Below are positions 22,625 to 33,522 of a stretch of 64,000 nt of DNA, one piece after another. Source of the stretch: Blasia pusilla (Eukaryota > Marchantiophyta > Marchantiopsida > Blasiales); contig CM114271.1 of NCBI GenBank assembly GCA_050084515.1, positions 38,006,001 through 38,070,000 on the forward strand, given 5' to 3'. The translations under genes and the position numbers were made by a program. The notes under the pieces were generated by a model. It made no database searches. It was given only the letters and a program-made list of their open reading frames with translations, and was not told the origin of the DNA. Numbering within the stretch: position 1 is the first letter of the stretch; every line of letters begins with the position of its first letter.

Positions 22625-23302
22625 TCCCAGAGAAGGGTATTCGGGTGTTGGATCTCTTTGGAGGGATTAGACTGGGTTAGCTGCTCTTTTGCAGGCAAGA
22701 GTACGCGTGCAGTGGTACCTGTATGTGGAGATTGATGATGTTGCGAGGCGCGCTTCACTTCACCATGTGGCGCAGTTATACCTCCATTTTACGGATTTGT
22801 TGTCTGCTTCCGCTGTCCAGGGATATTACTTTACCGAGGGATATTTCATTGTTGGGGGCGCAAGACTTGGAGCAGGTAGGGGCCATAAATTTGGTCATTT
22901 ATGGTTGGCCGTGTCAAGGCCAGTCGGGTGCTGGACGGGGTAGTGGATTAGGTGACTGGCAGTCCAGGTTGTTTTGGGAGATGATGCGGATCTTGATTTA
23001 CAAAGAGAGAATCCTATTGACTGTGGTCAATAGGAGTGGCATGCCACGGGCAACCTTTCCCACATTTGTGAGTTTTCCGGCTTCCTATGCATTCAAGGAG
23101 GCCGGACGTGGCTTGGTTTGGGATGACCAGGTACAGAGGTTGGTGGAGCCTAACGCCGATGAGCGAGAGCAAGCGATGGGATTCCCCATAGGAGTGACGA
23201 CAGTACCTTCACTATCAGAGGCATCACGATATCATATCTGGGGTCAGGCGATAGATCCGAACTGCTTGACATGGATTTTGAGCTTCAGAGTATTTGAGTA
23301 GC
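22625..23302 (+). pseudogene. DNMT3-like cytosine-5 methyltransferase, broken
   Basis: The 5' end encodes RVLDLFGGIRLG (motif I, AdoMet binding), then a TAG stop and shift, VYVEIDDVARRASLHHV (as YLYVEIDDVARR; motif II region), and in the next frame GAINLVIYGWPCQGQ with the catalytic PCQ loop (motif IV, 22909-22917) and SRLFWEMMRIL. After this the expected ENV motif VI is missing; the sequence jumps to PTFVSFPASYAFKEAG and LVEPNADEREQAMGFP and ends SEASRYHIWGQAI...LTWIL, matching motifs IX-X and the AdoMet-closing end. So a central segment is deleted and two frames are used. No intron signals explain the breaks. The protein is not a complete plant DRM, MET or CMT enzyme and lacks their extra domains; the pattern is that of methyltransferases carried by retrotransposons, though no polymerase is attached here. 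Confidence 0.75.
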
Positions 23303-24007
23303 GTCGTTTGCGGATGCGACAGATCACAACTACTGCGTCGGTGAGCCCCATGCCTACCAACACGGTTGAGGCAGTGGCTGGGGCTGAGACCTGAGGAGAT
23401 TGACATACCATGGATGATTGGAAGAGACACCCTTGGACTTCTTGGGATGTTTTGCAGATACGCTAGTGTGAGAAAACTGAAAGTGATGAAATCACTCAAA
23501 TCTTTACAAAAGCTTAGAGATACAAAGTGTCCTAGTCCGTCCATGCGCTCATAGAAGAGCTTTGATGGGACCTAAACATGGAGATAACTTGACATACGAG
23601 AATGCGCTACCACTCCGAATCCCGACTATTTCATTACTCGAGATACTAGGGTTTTTTTATCTTTTTTTCTTTGTTTCTACTAAAACCACCTACGTCATAT
23701 TACTATGACTCCTTCGACGTCTAAGTCGGAACCATCAATCTAGGCTTCTCCTCATACAAGGGGGCCGATCAGATTAATGGTGCTTAGAGAAGTGGATGTT
23801 GAGAATCCAACAGCCAAGAGATGATAGCCACAACATCAAGTGTAGTTCCGGGTACTGCACATGGAGATCAAATTTTGCAGTGGCTGCAGGAGAGCGATCG
23901 AGTTCTATTGTCCGAGATGGGGTTGCACCATAGCAACCACCTACACCCGCGTCGGAGAGTCCTACTGTAGTCACGATGGAGACTTGGGAGCCAGACATAG
24001 GCCCTAA
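23303..24007. other. Spacer between methyltransferase relic and CACTA element
   Basis: Just after the methyltransferase a short frame begins MDDWKRHPWTSWDVLQ (about 23411-23460), which has the look of the linker that precedes an integrase zinc-binding domain in Ty3 elements, but it is too short to assign. The rest has no coding signal. Confidence 0.4.
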
Positions 24008-24026
24008 CACTAGAAGAAATCCCCGG
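24008..24026. repeat. CACTA terminal sequence
   Basis: CACTAGAAGAAATCCCCGG, the diagnostic terminal pentamer plus adjoining bases of the CACTA superfamily. Confidence 0.75.
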
Positions 24027-24029
24027 TTT

Positions 24030-24765
24030 TATGACTAGGTTATATGACTCATATGAGTCATACCTTACATATCACGACTAACAATGACTGACGACTACTT
24101 TAGACACAAAAGCCAAGTCATATTTGTTTGGCGACTAGGCTAACTAGGATGGTCATCTTAGATGGAGGTTGGTATATGACTCGAGGGTGTAGTCATGAGG
24201 TCATGACTGACATGTCACTCAGATGACATGGAACAATAACACATCATCAGTGACATGGACTATTTAGTGTGATGTGTCACTGATGACATGGACTATTGCT
24301 GTGTCATGTCATTGATAATGTGGACTTGAGTACGATTCATCTAGTCATATGTGTATATTTTTCCAGTTACCACCAACGACTCCTTTAGTCATGGTTGGTG
24401 TGCGAAAGTTCAGAATATCCTATCAAAATGCACCAAGTGTACTCCATTTAATTATAGTTGGAAACTTATGTAGTCATTTTATTTTATTGAAATGTTGGTA
24501 TGGACTCATGTATTATGACTAGAAGAGTAGACTTACATGACTACTATAAAAGCGGACATAACTGGTTTAGTCATGAAGATATGACTGTGAGTAGCGAAAA
24601 TTATGTAGTCATTGAACATAACTGCATGAGTCATACAATAATGACTAGAGAGAACTTGAAGCTTACTACTTCAGTTTTTGAACCGTATTGTGCTAGTTAC
24701 ATTGATATAACTAGTGGGAATATAAACTTTGGATATTTTGGAATGTTTATTATGCCTTTTGAACG
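24030..24765. repeat. CACTA subterminal repeats
   Basis: ATGACT and its complement AGTCAT occur many times, some as palindromes (GACTCATATGAGTCAT at about 24047). A TGACATGGACTAT unit is repeated between 24245 and 24320. Such subterminal motifs are the binding sites for the element's own TNPA-like protein in known CACTA systems. Confidence 0.7.
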
Positions 24766-25259
24766 GCACAAGAATTAATGGATCTGAATTATTGAAATCC
24801 TCTTTTCCATTTATATGGTGAACACTTAAGCGTTCACCTTAGCACATAGTAGAATTTTGAAAAAAACGCACATAACTAAAACAACATCATATATCCAGAG
24901 ACATGTCAACTCAACTATATGGAAGTAGCACATGAGCACTATGTTGTTACATTGAGTAGTGCCATCTTGATGTAATCAAGAAACTACGTGAATTTTCTCT
25001 GAGTTTAGAAAGAGATGTAATAAGAATGTCTTGCTACAAATGAAACATACACAAGCAATTAACCAAGCAAATAATGAAAACATACCCTTGAAAATAGATT
25101 TTGAGGGATGGAATGTCACTAAAGAGTAGCTTCTATACACCAAATTACAAAATTAATCACTATTACCATGGGGTTATAATCCAAATAGATAAAAAAATGA
25201 AGATCAAATATAATAGGGTTTATGATCTCATCTTGAAAGAGCAAGATAGATCATGTCAT

Positions 25260-27553
25260 CCATGAAAATAAAGTTAGTGCACCTTAGATAGTTGGGTGCC
25301 AAAAGAAAAGAGTACTCTACTGAATCACCTTTCTCATATGCATCTCTCGCCAGAGCATGCTTGAGCCAAGAGCATCACCAAATGTTTCTTGTGCAGATTC
25401 GCCTATCAAATTCGGCATCCACAAAGCATGTTCTGATTCGAACACCTCGTTTTAGATCAACCCTCACCATGCCTAAGGGGATATCTTTGGCATGGAACTT
25501 GTCTCTTCCACCAAAACCTGATATAACTCCTGACTCAAGCACCATCCTACTCAACTTTGGCTTGGTGAATAATACATGATCATCAATTCGTAGCTAAAAA
25601 AATACACAAAATTTAGTTAGTAGCAATTCAAATTCTTCCCACATGCATTTGCACCATTAACTTGAAAATAAAAAACTGCTATGATATACCTGTTTGAAAG
25701 ACCATCCCCATTTTGGAAGATGTTGCGAAAAGTTCACAAGTCCTAGATGACCATTTGACTATCCACAACAAGAAATATCATTGTCATCATATAAACCTTG
25801 AATAGAAGAGGCCATTATAGATGAGAGAAATTACCTTAGTTCTTTTCTTAGACAAGCCTGATCTGATTTCACTTTCTTGCTCATTCAAACCATCACATTG
25901 TAGGCTAGACTTCTGTCTTTTGGCTAGTGATGATTTGGCTTGGCTGTCCATACTCAGGTTTTCTGCACATTATGCACGCCAAAGTTTATTGAATGTTGTA
26001 GGAAGAAATAACTATTGTTTTGTGGATAGGTTGAAAACTATGCCAGAGACAAATTCATTATACCAAGGATGACATACTTACAAGTGATTCGAGTATCATC
26101 ATCTGCACTTTCAGTGGAACTTCTCCTTTTGTTGCTATGTTCTGGCACTTCTACAAACAACCCAAGTATTGAGAAATGAATTGTAAAACCAGATTCTTCA
26201 CTTCAACAAGTAATTATATTAGAAGATCCTACATCTAGTGAAGCTAAACTCACTCCTTACCACCAGATTGTGTAGTTGCCATTGCCTCTTTTTGTGTGGA
26301 GATCTTCCTCTTCCCTAATTGTCCGGCTTCAGACGTTGGTATAGGCTCAACAATGACTGTAAGTTACTCAAAACAAAGAAAGTCAGTTCTGAAATACTCA
26401 TGCTGGAAAGGACAAGTAGTTATAACCATTGAAAATCGAGGGCGGAAGAATGAGAATAGGCTATCTGATGTGAGCTTCTCATCCCTTGTTGCATATGGTT
26501 GAGAATTGGATGGCGGGGAACTAGAAATCTGGTGTGGTATTGAAGACACATCCTTTGAAGTAAGCTTGGACACCATTTCCATGAGTATACTTAATGCTTT
26601 GTTTTGCCGTTTCATCTGCAACTTCACATCATCCAAATCTACGCTCCACTTCTTTTCCACGTCTTCCAATTGAATAGTGACTCTGGATTCCACACTCTGC
26701 ATATATAATCCAACGATCAATTAGCTACAAAAAAACAATGGTTTTGCAATTATACATCCAGATACAACCATGATAATGACTCCATAATTCAACCTGATTA
26801 AGGATATGATACTAACTCCATGACCCAATGAGATGAAGGTCATGATACTAGCCATGTCAAGCCAACGAGTAAGAAAAGAGTTATGCATTTACATTTACCG
26901 ATGAACTCAATTGTGTGAAACCTAGTTGTTTAGGCAATGCGTCTCTCTCCATAGATTCTAGCCCTATGCCCAAGGACTCTTTTGAGGTACGTTGTTGCAC
27001 CTATACATGCTCCTTAAATGCATAGATTATTAATTTCATGCATGTGAAAGGGTTCAATGCAAATATGGAAATGAAATAGTAATGGGGGTTTTCTACCATT
27101 ATGTAACTTTAGCAAGAAAAGTAGGGAATGCCAAGATGACTTACATCAAGTCCATCTAAACCTACACGGCATAAATTCCGTATCATATCATATCATATCA
27201 TATCATATCATTTTTAATAACTTCCAAAACAGAGACTTAAGAATTGAGTACCCACATGAACATAGGTCTGGAAAGTACCACATTTTCATCACTCTATAAT
27301 TGAGGTCGTCGCGTGCAAGAATACAACAACCTATTCAATATAAATTTGCAAACTCGGAACCAAGTGAGAAGTTACATGTAGATGCACCTACTTGTGGGGT
27401 CAAATTTTCTGATGGGCTTGGTGTTGCGCAAGATTGAGACCTACTACGGTATAATTGGTTGTCTGTATTCCCCCTGGCCAATGGAGGTGCCAACGCTGTT
27501 GGGGGCGGCGGTTGGGATGGCCCATGTCCCTTGTGTCCACAAAAGAAATACAA
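25260..27553 (-). pseudogene. CACTA second gene (TNPA-like), fragmented
   Basis: Minus-strand pieces run from a proline-rich segment (GPSQPPPPTALAPPLARG at about 27500) through a predicted coiled-coil part (SRVTIQLEDVEKKW...LSILMEMVSKLTSK at about 26550-26690) to an end containing LFTKPKLSRMVLESGV and, in a shifted frame, FGDALGSSMLW at about 25360. The latter resembles the LGDALGSxVxWP-type ending of plant Ptta/En/Spm accessory proteins. Exon boundaries cannot be set with confidence, and at least one frameshift is present. It would bind subterminal repeats if functional. A TATCA microsatellite sits in what may be an intron. Confidence 0.5.
27181..27211. repeat. TATCA pentanucleotide microsatellite
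   Basis: Six perfect TATCA units in a row inside the CACTA element. Confidence 0.9.
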
Positions 27554-27620
27554 TTAGCTAGTTAGACTTCCAAGTAATTGAATTCCCCTATGTAAAACAA
27601 GAAAGGGTAGAATAGTTTGC

Positions 27621-28166
27621 CTACTTACCCACGAGGATGGGATGGTCATGGATGATTGAGCTCCATTGGTCCATGGATGGGAAAACAAATGGCTGGTGAT
27701 CTAATGGCTCGCATGACCTCAAGTTGGCAAACAGAAAACCCTCCTTATCCAATTTCATGGATCCTACTCTCGAATCCCAATCTGCTTTAACCCACCGCCC
27801 TCGCATTAGTATTATGGGTTGTTCTACAATCCCATAATCAAGTAAGAGAATATCAACCAACACCCCAACATACGAGTATGAACAATTCTGGTTGGAACTT
27901 TTTTCATCAACAAATACTGCACCTATTCCACTATCATAAGTGGAGAAGGGCATCGCACCACTTGGCCCTTCTACCCTGTAGTGGTTTCCGTAGGCTTTCA
28001 TACTCTTGAATGAAAATGCCCTACTATTAGGAGGTATAGCTAATGATAGTAGGTGAGCATCAGGATCTTTTGAGTTGTCAATTGCATCTTGTGTAATGGC
28101 AGGGCGAATCCACTTTTCAAAAGGAATATCTCTCGAACATGACTGATATTTCGTGTTCAATAACAA
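27621..28166 (-). pseudogene. CACTA transposase C-terminal part (DUF4216)
   Basis: An open frame of 181 codons on the minus strand. It includes SFKSMKAYGNHYRVEG, then an acidic strand-rich segment with YVGVLVDILLLDYG, MRGRWVKADWDSR and FLFANLRSCEPLDHQPFVFP. This is the DUF4216 region that follows DUF4218 in tnp2-type transposases, where a cysteine or tyrosine-rich 'Y.GvL.dI.eL.Y' pattern is usual. The frame is separated from the DUF4218 part by about 350 bp containing stops, either an intron or decay. Confidence 0.7.
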
Positions 28167-28518
28167 CGTTAATGGGATTAGTACATTATTTTGTATTTAA
28201 TGTGTCAATACCAAAATAATATACACTTTGAGAGTCCAAATCGTTGTTAACATAACTATGACCTTGAAAAGCATATATTGGAGAGTTTTACCTTTGCCAA
28301 TCAACCATGACCTCTATATTATGCAACACATAATGATGTGCTAAGTTGATCATTTCTCGCGAAAGTCGAACTGGAGTGGCTGCACCTTCTAGCTCCTCAC
28401 CAACGACCCCCTCTTCCTCCCCATCATCACCTTTTCATATACTCTGTCACAAACCCTAATGCCTCGTTCTTCATATACCCTTCTGCCATACACATGAAGA
28501 AATATGTACGGCCTAGCT

Positions 28519-28887
28519 TTAGACCGTACATATTTCTTCATGTACCCCAATATACCGCTCCATTGGATACATCCACCGACATGCTACTAGCCCACACATG
28601 TCCAATTCTTCTACGACATGGATCAACAAATGTGTCATCACGTTGAAGAAAGATGGAGGGAAATGCATTTCAAAGAGACAAAGGGTTATGGCAGTCTCTT
28701 CAGGGATTTTGTTGAATAAAGCTGGATCATATACCTTTGTACACACCACTCTAAAAATTCCGGATAATCTAATAACCACCATTCTCACATGGTCCTTCAG
28801 AAGACCACGGATGCAATAAGGAAGGACTTGTTGAATGAAGACATGGTAATCATGTGATTTCATATTGCCCAATTTTCGATTAACCAC
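28519..28887 (-). pseudogene. CACTA transposase DUF4218 domain
   Basis: A 122-codon minus-strand frame: MKSHDYHVFIQQVLPYCIRG, a middle helix, ITLCLFEMHFPPSFFNVM, THLLIHVVEELDMCG and RWMYPMERYIG. These are the signature blocks of DUF4218 in En/Spm transposases. The position after a degenerate tnp2 tail (DTVKVRRDLEAPGIQSHLWL at about 29050) is as expected. Confidence 0.85.
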
Positions 28888-28899
28888 ATGCTTGGAGAG

Positions 28900-30150
28900 T
28901 TATCCACATAATCCAGATGGCACCTTCAAGTTCTGAATCCTCAAAAGGAAAGTATTCAAGTCATGGGGAGATAGACAATAATCGGAAACTGGTTTAAGCA
29001 AAACTTGGGGTCTACTAGGATGGGGTTGCAACCACAAATGAGATTGAATCCCAGGGGCCTCCAAATCTCTCCTTACTTTCACAGTATCTTTCATGAAAAA
29101 ATAAAGTCTTCACTAGATTCTCAACGATATTCTTCTCAACATGCATTACATCTAACGTATGACGTATAAGCAAATTCTGATTGTATCGTCAAGGAACCAT
29201 GGACATGTCACGACTTGAACATAATAGCTAATATCCACAATCAAATCAAACAAAAGCTATCGTCCTCTATAACCACTATTTCATAACATAAATAATAGAT
29301 AATATAGAGAGGAATCAGGATACTGGCCAGTAAGGCAACGAATAAAGTATACTCAGCCTTTTCATCCTAGTTCTCTTGTAGGGATCAGTGGGGCCGTCTT
29401 CTCGGCCCCCACTCTGATCATATGTATGTTTTTCATTTGCCCATCCAATAATCTCTCCAGAAAGTAGTCTAGGCACGCGTGGTCTGAGTTCAACACTCCT
29501 GTTGAAATGAGATCCAAACCTACGGGTCCTCCATGGATGGCTCAATGGGAGATATCGACAATGACAACCATATATGGGCTTGCCACAAGACTTTGAAAAA
29601 TCAGAATCCACTCGAGGCCCGCATATAGTACATCCCAGTTTCCACCGTGGCTCTGCCCTACGACAGTTCCGTATGCCGGGTAATCATTTATTGTCAATAG
29701 TAAGATAGCCCTAAACATGAATTTCCAACTTCCGCCTACCTTCCGAACGTCATGAAATTCAACCCCTTTCCACATTTCGTGGAACTCTTCTACTAGAGGA
29801 AGCAAGTGTGTGTCTATGTTTTTCCCATTTACACTCTCCTTTCCTCGTATGATCAAAGAGAGCATCAAAAAGAATTTGTTTTTCTAGAGCCAGGGAGGCA
29901 AGTTATAATTAACAAGGAGCACAGGCCATATTGAACAAAAACTCGACTTGTCTGAAAATGGATTCCCTCCGTCCAAAGCTAGCCCAAACGTGCAATTCCT
30001 CTTCTCCTCGGAAAAGTCTGGATATAAGTTGTCCATGTGGCGCCATGCCTTGCAATCAGCTGTATGCCTTACTAAGCCATCCTTGCTCTGGTTCAAGGGG
30101 AACCAAGTCAACAATTCATACAACGTCTTGCATCTAAATATACGTCTCAT
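28900..30150 (-). pseudogene. CACTA tnp2 catalytic region, frameshifted
   Basis: Reading leftward: VRHTADCKAWRHMD, LYPDFSEEKRNCTFGLALDG, NPFSDKSSFCSIWPVLLVNY and NLPPWL at 30150-29884; then KNIDTHLLPLVEEFHEMW and LLLTINDYPAYG at about 29860-29660; then a Cys/His part with CHCRYLPLSHPWR and FGSHFNRSVE at 29611-29400; and SILYSLPYWPVS. These are successive parts of Transposase_21 (tnp2). The catalytic Asp in GLALDGGNPF is retained. At least two frame changes split the domain. Confidence 0.85.
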
Positions 30151-30169
30151 CCGAGGTATAACAGGAAAA

Positions 30170-31125
30170 TGAATTAGTACCTTTCATGGTACCAAGTCTA
30201 CCCACTTTCCGTAACCTTGGTTTCCCACATAATGGACAGATCTCAGCTTCAGCCAAATCACCCCGGAATAAAACACATCCAGCCGGACACGCATGGATAC
30301 TGTTGTAACCCAAGCCTAGTTTACCAATGAGTTTTTTGCTACATAATAACTCGGTGGCACCAATTTCCCTGTTGGTAGGACCAACTTAGAAAGGAGTTTC
30401 AAACATTCGTCAATAGCTACATTTGGGATGCCATGGGTGGTTTGAATGTTGAATAGTAACATGACAAAAGCCAAAACAGATGTTTTTGCTGTAGGGAACA
30501 AGGGTTTGCAAGCTTCAGCAAGCTCCTCATATTCAGCTCCATGATTGAATAGTGGTTCTTCGTTTGATATTCCCGGTTCTGGTAATTCATCAGATGGGAG
30601 AGATGTCTCTTCAATTTCATCCTTGTGTATATGGTCGTATTTCTGGAAAATATCATTGAGCATTTTATGAACGTCAATGTGCTCGTCTATAACTGCCATG
30701 GAAAATCTCTCCCTTCCATCCACATGGAAGGTGGGGGCTGACTCCATTGTCTTATCCTCTTGGCTTCTTTTTTCAGCAAGATCATGCATAAGCCACTCCT
30801 CATCTAAAGAGTCCCAACCATCCCTAGATTTCGGCTCTCGAAAAAGCGCCGAGCATCCATTTTTTCTCAAATGTGCTTCCACCTTGCCGATGGACAACGT
30901 AGATCCACCCTTACAGTCATTGCACGGACACCGCAATCTTTTATAGCCTAGTACACTAGCTCGTATGCTTTCCCGCTGCCAAAACTTGGAATCATGTGCC
31001 TTTACTCTAACTAGGTGGTTCAAATCCATTCTAAGGGGTTTGGAAGTCATTTCCGGCGTAATGTGAACTGAAACATTCCAAACACATCCAAAACCATGAC
31101 ATCTTGCCTCAATAAAAAATTCCAT
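30170..31125 (-). pseudogene. CACTA transposase N-terminal region
   Basis: The 269-codon open frame (31125-30316) holds the transposase-associated domain: RLRCPCNDCKGGSTLSIGKV and VEAHLRKNGCSALF, with the paired Cys residues of that zinc-binding fold, followed by an acidic linker (YDHIHKDEIEETSLPSDELP) and the start of tnp2. The protein continues in another frame to about 30170 with HACPAGCVLFRGDLAEAEIC and PLCGKPR, a Cys-rich part of tnp2. The first clear DNA-binding blocks begin near residue 70, so the true start may be an ATG inside this frame. Confidence 0.8.
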
Positions 31126-32309
31126 AAACCACGGCTGGACGAGCTATCATCTTAGATGAATGCATACCCACGTGAAGTCAAGACAAGTATGATAAGGCAC
31201 ATATACCTAACCTGGGACTTATCTTGATGGAGATTTCAATTGTCACTAACAATCCTCGCTGATGTGGTCCAACGCTTCCAAGGACATTCCTGAATGAAAA
31301 ATGTAACACACCCAACTTTAGATAATGGCTCAATCCTTTGATATGTACACTTCATCATGGCCATGGTCTAATAAATATTTCCAGCGAAGATCTAGAAAAG
31401 CAAACTACAAAGCTAATTTGCTATGAGTGACCATAGTAACTGTAGCAACTTTCTGACAAAGAAAGAGTTATAGTGCGTGGCAAGCAAGGAAGTGCTCCGC
31501 CAAGAAAAAAAGTACAGTAAAGTGCAAAATTAAGGACATAAACTACGATAGAAGAGGATGTAGAAGTTCCCAAAATGTAAGTCAGCCACGTTGAGCCATC
31601 TACTTCCTCCTTACCAAGGTCATCCTTATCGACTGGAATGCGGTATGCTGAAACTCACATTCAGGAATCTACTTGCTCCTTACCAAGGTCTTCCTTGCCG
31701 TCTGAAATAAGTTTTACTATAACTCACTTGACTGCCGTCACCACCTCTGACGTTCCTATCTTAGAGTCACGTAATGATTGGATCCATGTTTTGCCCTTAG
31801 CAAAACGTACCACAATCGGTTGCACACTTCTAGTTACAAGCAGGTATAATTATTTGAGCAATCACACATTCAAGACATCCATATTCATCCTGGTGGAGAC
31901 ATTTTACAAGAAGTTGTACAAATCTGCATTTTGGAAACGTACCAAGTCCAGAGCTATACGATGGGTGTCTATATGAAGGCAAAGGCTAGGTCAGGTCAGG
32001 CCCGTTCAGTCGGACACCAATTTCCCCAAGTCAGATTTTTAAACATATAGAACATTTGCTCAAAGGTTTAATGTGCCAACTCTTACTTAACGGTTGTACT
32101 TTCCCAAAGTGTTTCCGAGTCCAATTTTTATGGTTTGAAGTATCAAACCTGGAAAGTTTTCAAAATCACAATTTGGCAATTGGCAATATTTCAATAGAGA
32201 CAATAAACCATGAAAAAAAAATTCCTTGGAATTCCATAACTTTTATTCCATCTCTCTAACGAAGTGCATTCCACTGTACCAATACAAACCCTACTATACC
32301 GAGACATCA

Positions 32310-32653
32310 CAGCCATGAAGGACAAGATGGGAGGAGAAGCTGGGCTGTATAGCGCCTGAAGCACTTGCTGTCTGGTTAATTTTCAGTCGCCATGGAGCCA
32401 AGTACAGGTTCATATTTCTTAACACACAAGATTACGGAGAGGCACGATCCACGTTATTTCAGTTGCCCTTTCAGCTCTTAGGCGCATCAATTTAGAACCT
32501 GAACAGGTTCTTTCCGACCAGTCTATATAGCATCCAACTTAACAGCCATGAAGGACAAGATGGGAGGAGAAGCAAGGCTGTATTGCGCCTGAAGCACTTG
32601 CTTTCTTGTTAATTTCAGCGGCCATGGAGCCAAATACACGTTCTCAAACTTAA
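32310..32653. repeat. Direct repeats of ~110 bp
   Basis: The blocks 32310-32420 and 32543-32653 share CAGCCATGAAGGACAAGATG, GCGCCTGAAGCACTTGCT and GCCATGGAGCCAA in the same order, with moderate divergence. They are separated by about 120 bp of unrelated sequence. Confidence 0.75.
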
Positions 32654-32748
32654 TGAATCAACAACGTTCTTAGTTCACCAAAGTGAGCATGTGAATGTAG
32701 CCACCTTTTTTGCCCCGCGTTATCTAACCACACTCCCGACCAAGAGAG

Positions 32749-32767
32749 AGCGAGAGAGAGAGAGAGA
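32749..32767. repeat. GA microsatellite
   Basis: A run of AG dinucleotides interrupted once; the adjacent 33178-33195 run is of the same kind. Confidence 0.75.
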
Positions 32768-32999
32768 AGTTAAAATTAGATTTGTGATTAGATTTGCGAA
32801 GTTCAAATCTAATCACAACTACCAAGAGTCAATCCGAGGTACTCTACACGCACAAAGATGAACAACACTTAAGTCCGTGAAGACGCTGAAGGGATGTTCA
32901 TACAACTTCGAGAGCAATTAATCAACGGCTTCCAGAGCGATGACGGCATACAACTTCCAGAGCGACTAATCGAGAACCTGGAGAGTAGAGAGGGGGAGA

Positions 33000-33180
33000 A
33001 AGTGGGCTTATAGATTTGATGGTGCTCGGACCAAAGAAACTTATCGAACCACAGAGGGGGAGAGGGGGGCTTACACATTTAATGGCGCTAGACCAAAGAG
33101 ACTTATCAGACCACAAAGAGGGAGAGGGGGATTTACGTGTATGATGGCGCTCAGACCAAAGAGACTTACACATTTCGAGA
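33000..33180. repeat. Three tandem ~62-bp units
   Basis: Three units share GACCAAAGARACTTA and a purine tract GAGGGGGAGAGG. The minus strand through them is open (32922-33365) and encodes a repetitive Ser/Pro-rich peptide, which I treat as a by-product of the repeat and not a gene. Confidence 0.75.
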
Positions 33181-33522
33181 GAGAGAGAGAGAGTGGGGGA
33201 AGTCTTACAAATTTGAAGTGTTGTGTAAAAATAGTTCACTAGCTCCAAATGCTCACCACAGTAGAGTGACAACAATGTGCCTTGGTGAACTCTTTTGTGT
33301 TTCAACACACTCTTTTGTGTTTCAAATGCTTGAACGCACATTCTCACCAAAGGGCTGCGGACCACATCGTCCTAGAGTGATAATTTTTCCCAACTTATCC
33401 CCAAGCCTAGGGATCTCCATTGAGTTCTTGATACAAGTGAAAATGCCACGCCCATCTTCAACGCCCTCGACCCTCTTGGCGTCGCTTTTTTGTACCCTCC
33501 ACCCTCCTCATGGGGTATAGTG

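Larger units (their letters stand above)
24008..31125 (-). mobile_element. CACTA (En/Spm) transposon, one end present
   Basis: The left terminus starts CACTAGAAGAAATCCCCGG at 24008, preceded by TAA, the expected size for a 3-bp target duplication. Dense ATGACT/AGTCAT subterminal motifs follow. On the minus strand, reading from 31125 leftward, lie a transposase-associated zinc region, tnp2, DUF4218, DUF4216 and a second proline-rich gene, the normal CACTA order. I could not find the matching CACTA terminus between 31126 and 33000, so the other end is deleted or mutated. Frames are interrupted many times, so the copy cannot make transposase unless unusual splicing removes the breaks. Confidence 0.85.
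31126..33522. other. Repeat-bearing stretch without genes
   Basis: No protein family is recognisable. Contents are a CTTACCAAGGTC duplication near 31607 and 31675, a 110-bp direct repeat at 32310 and 32543, a GA microsatellite near 32749 and a triple 62-bp tandem repeat at 33000. The missing CACTA end should have been here. Confidence 0.5.

Noticed and set aside
32922-33365. 147-codon minus-strand frame rich in Ser and Pro
   Set aside because: It follows the 62-bp tandem repeats and has repeated peptide units without any known domain.
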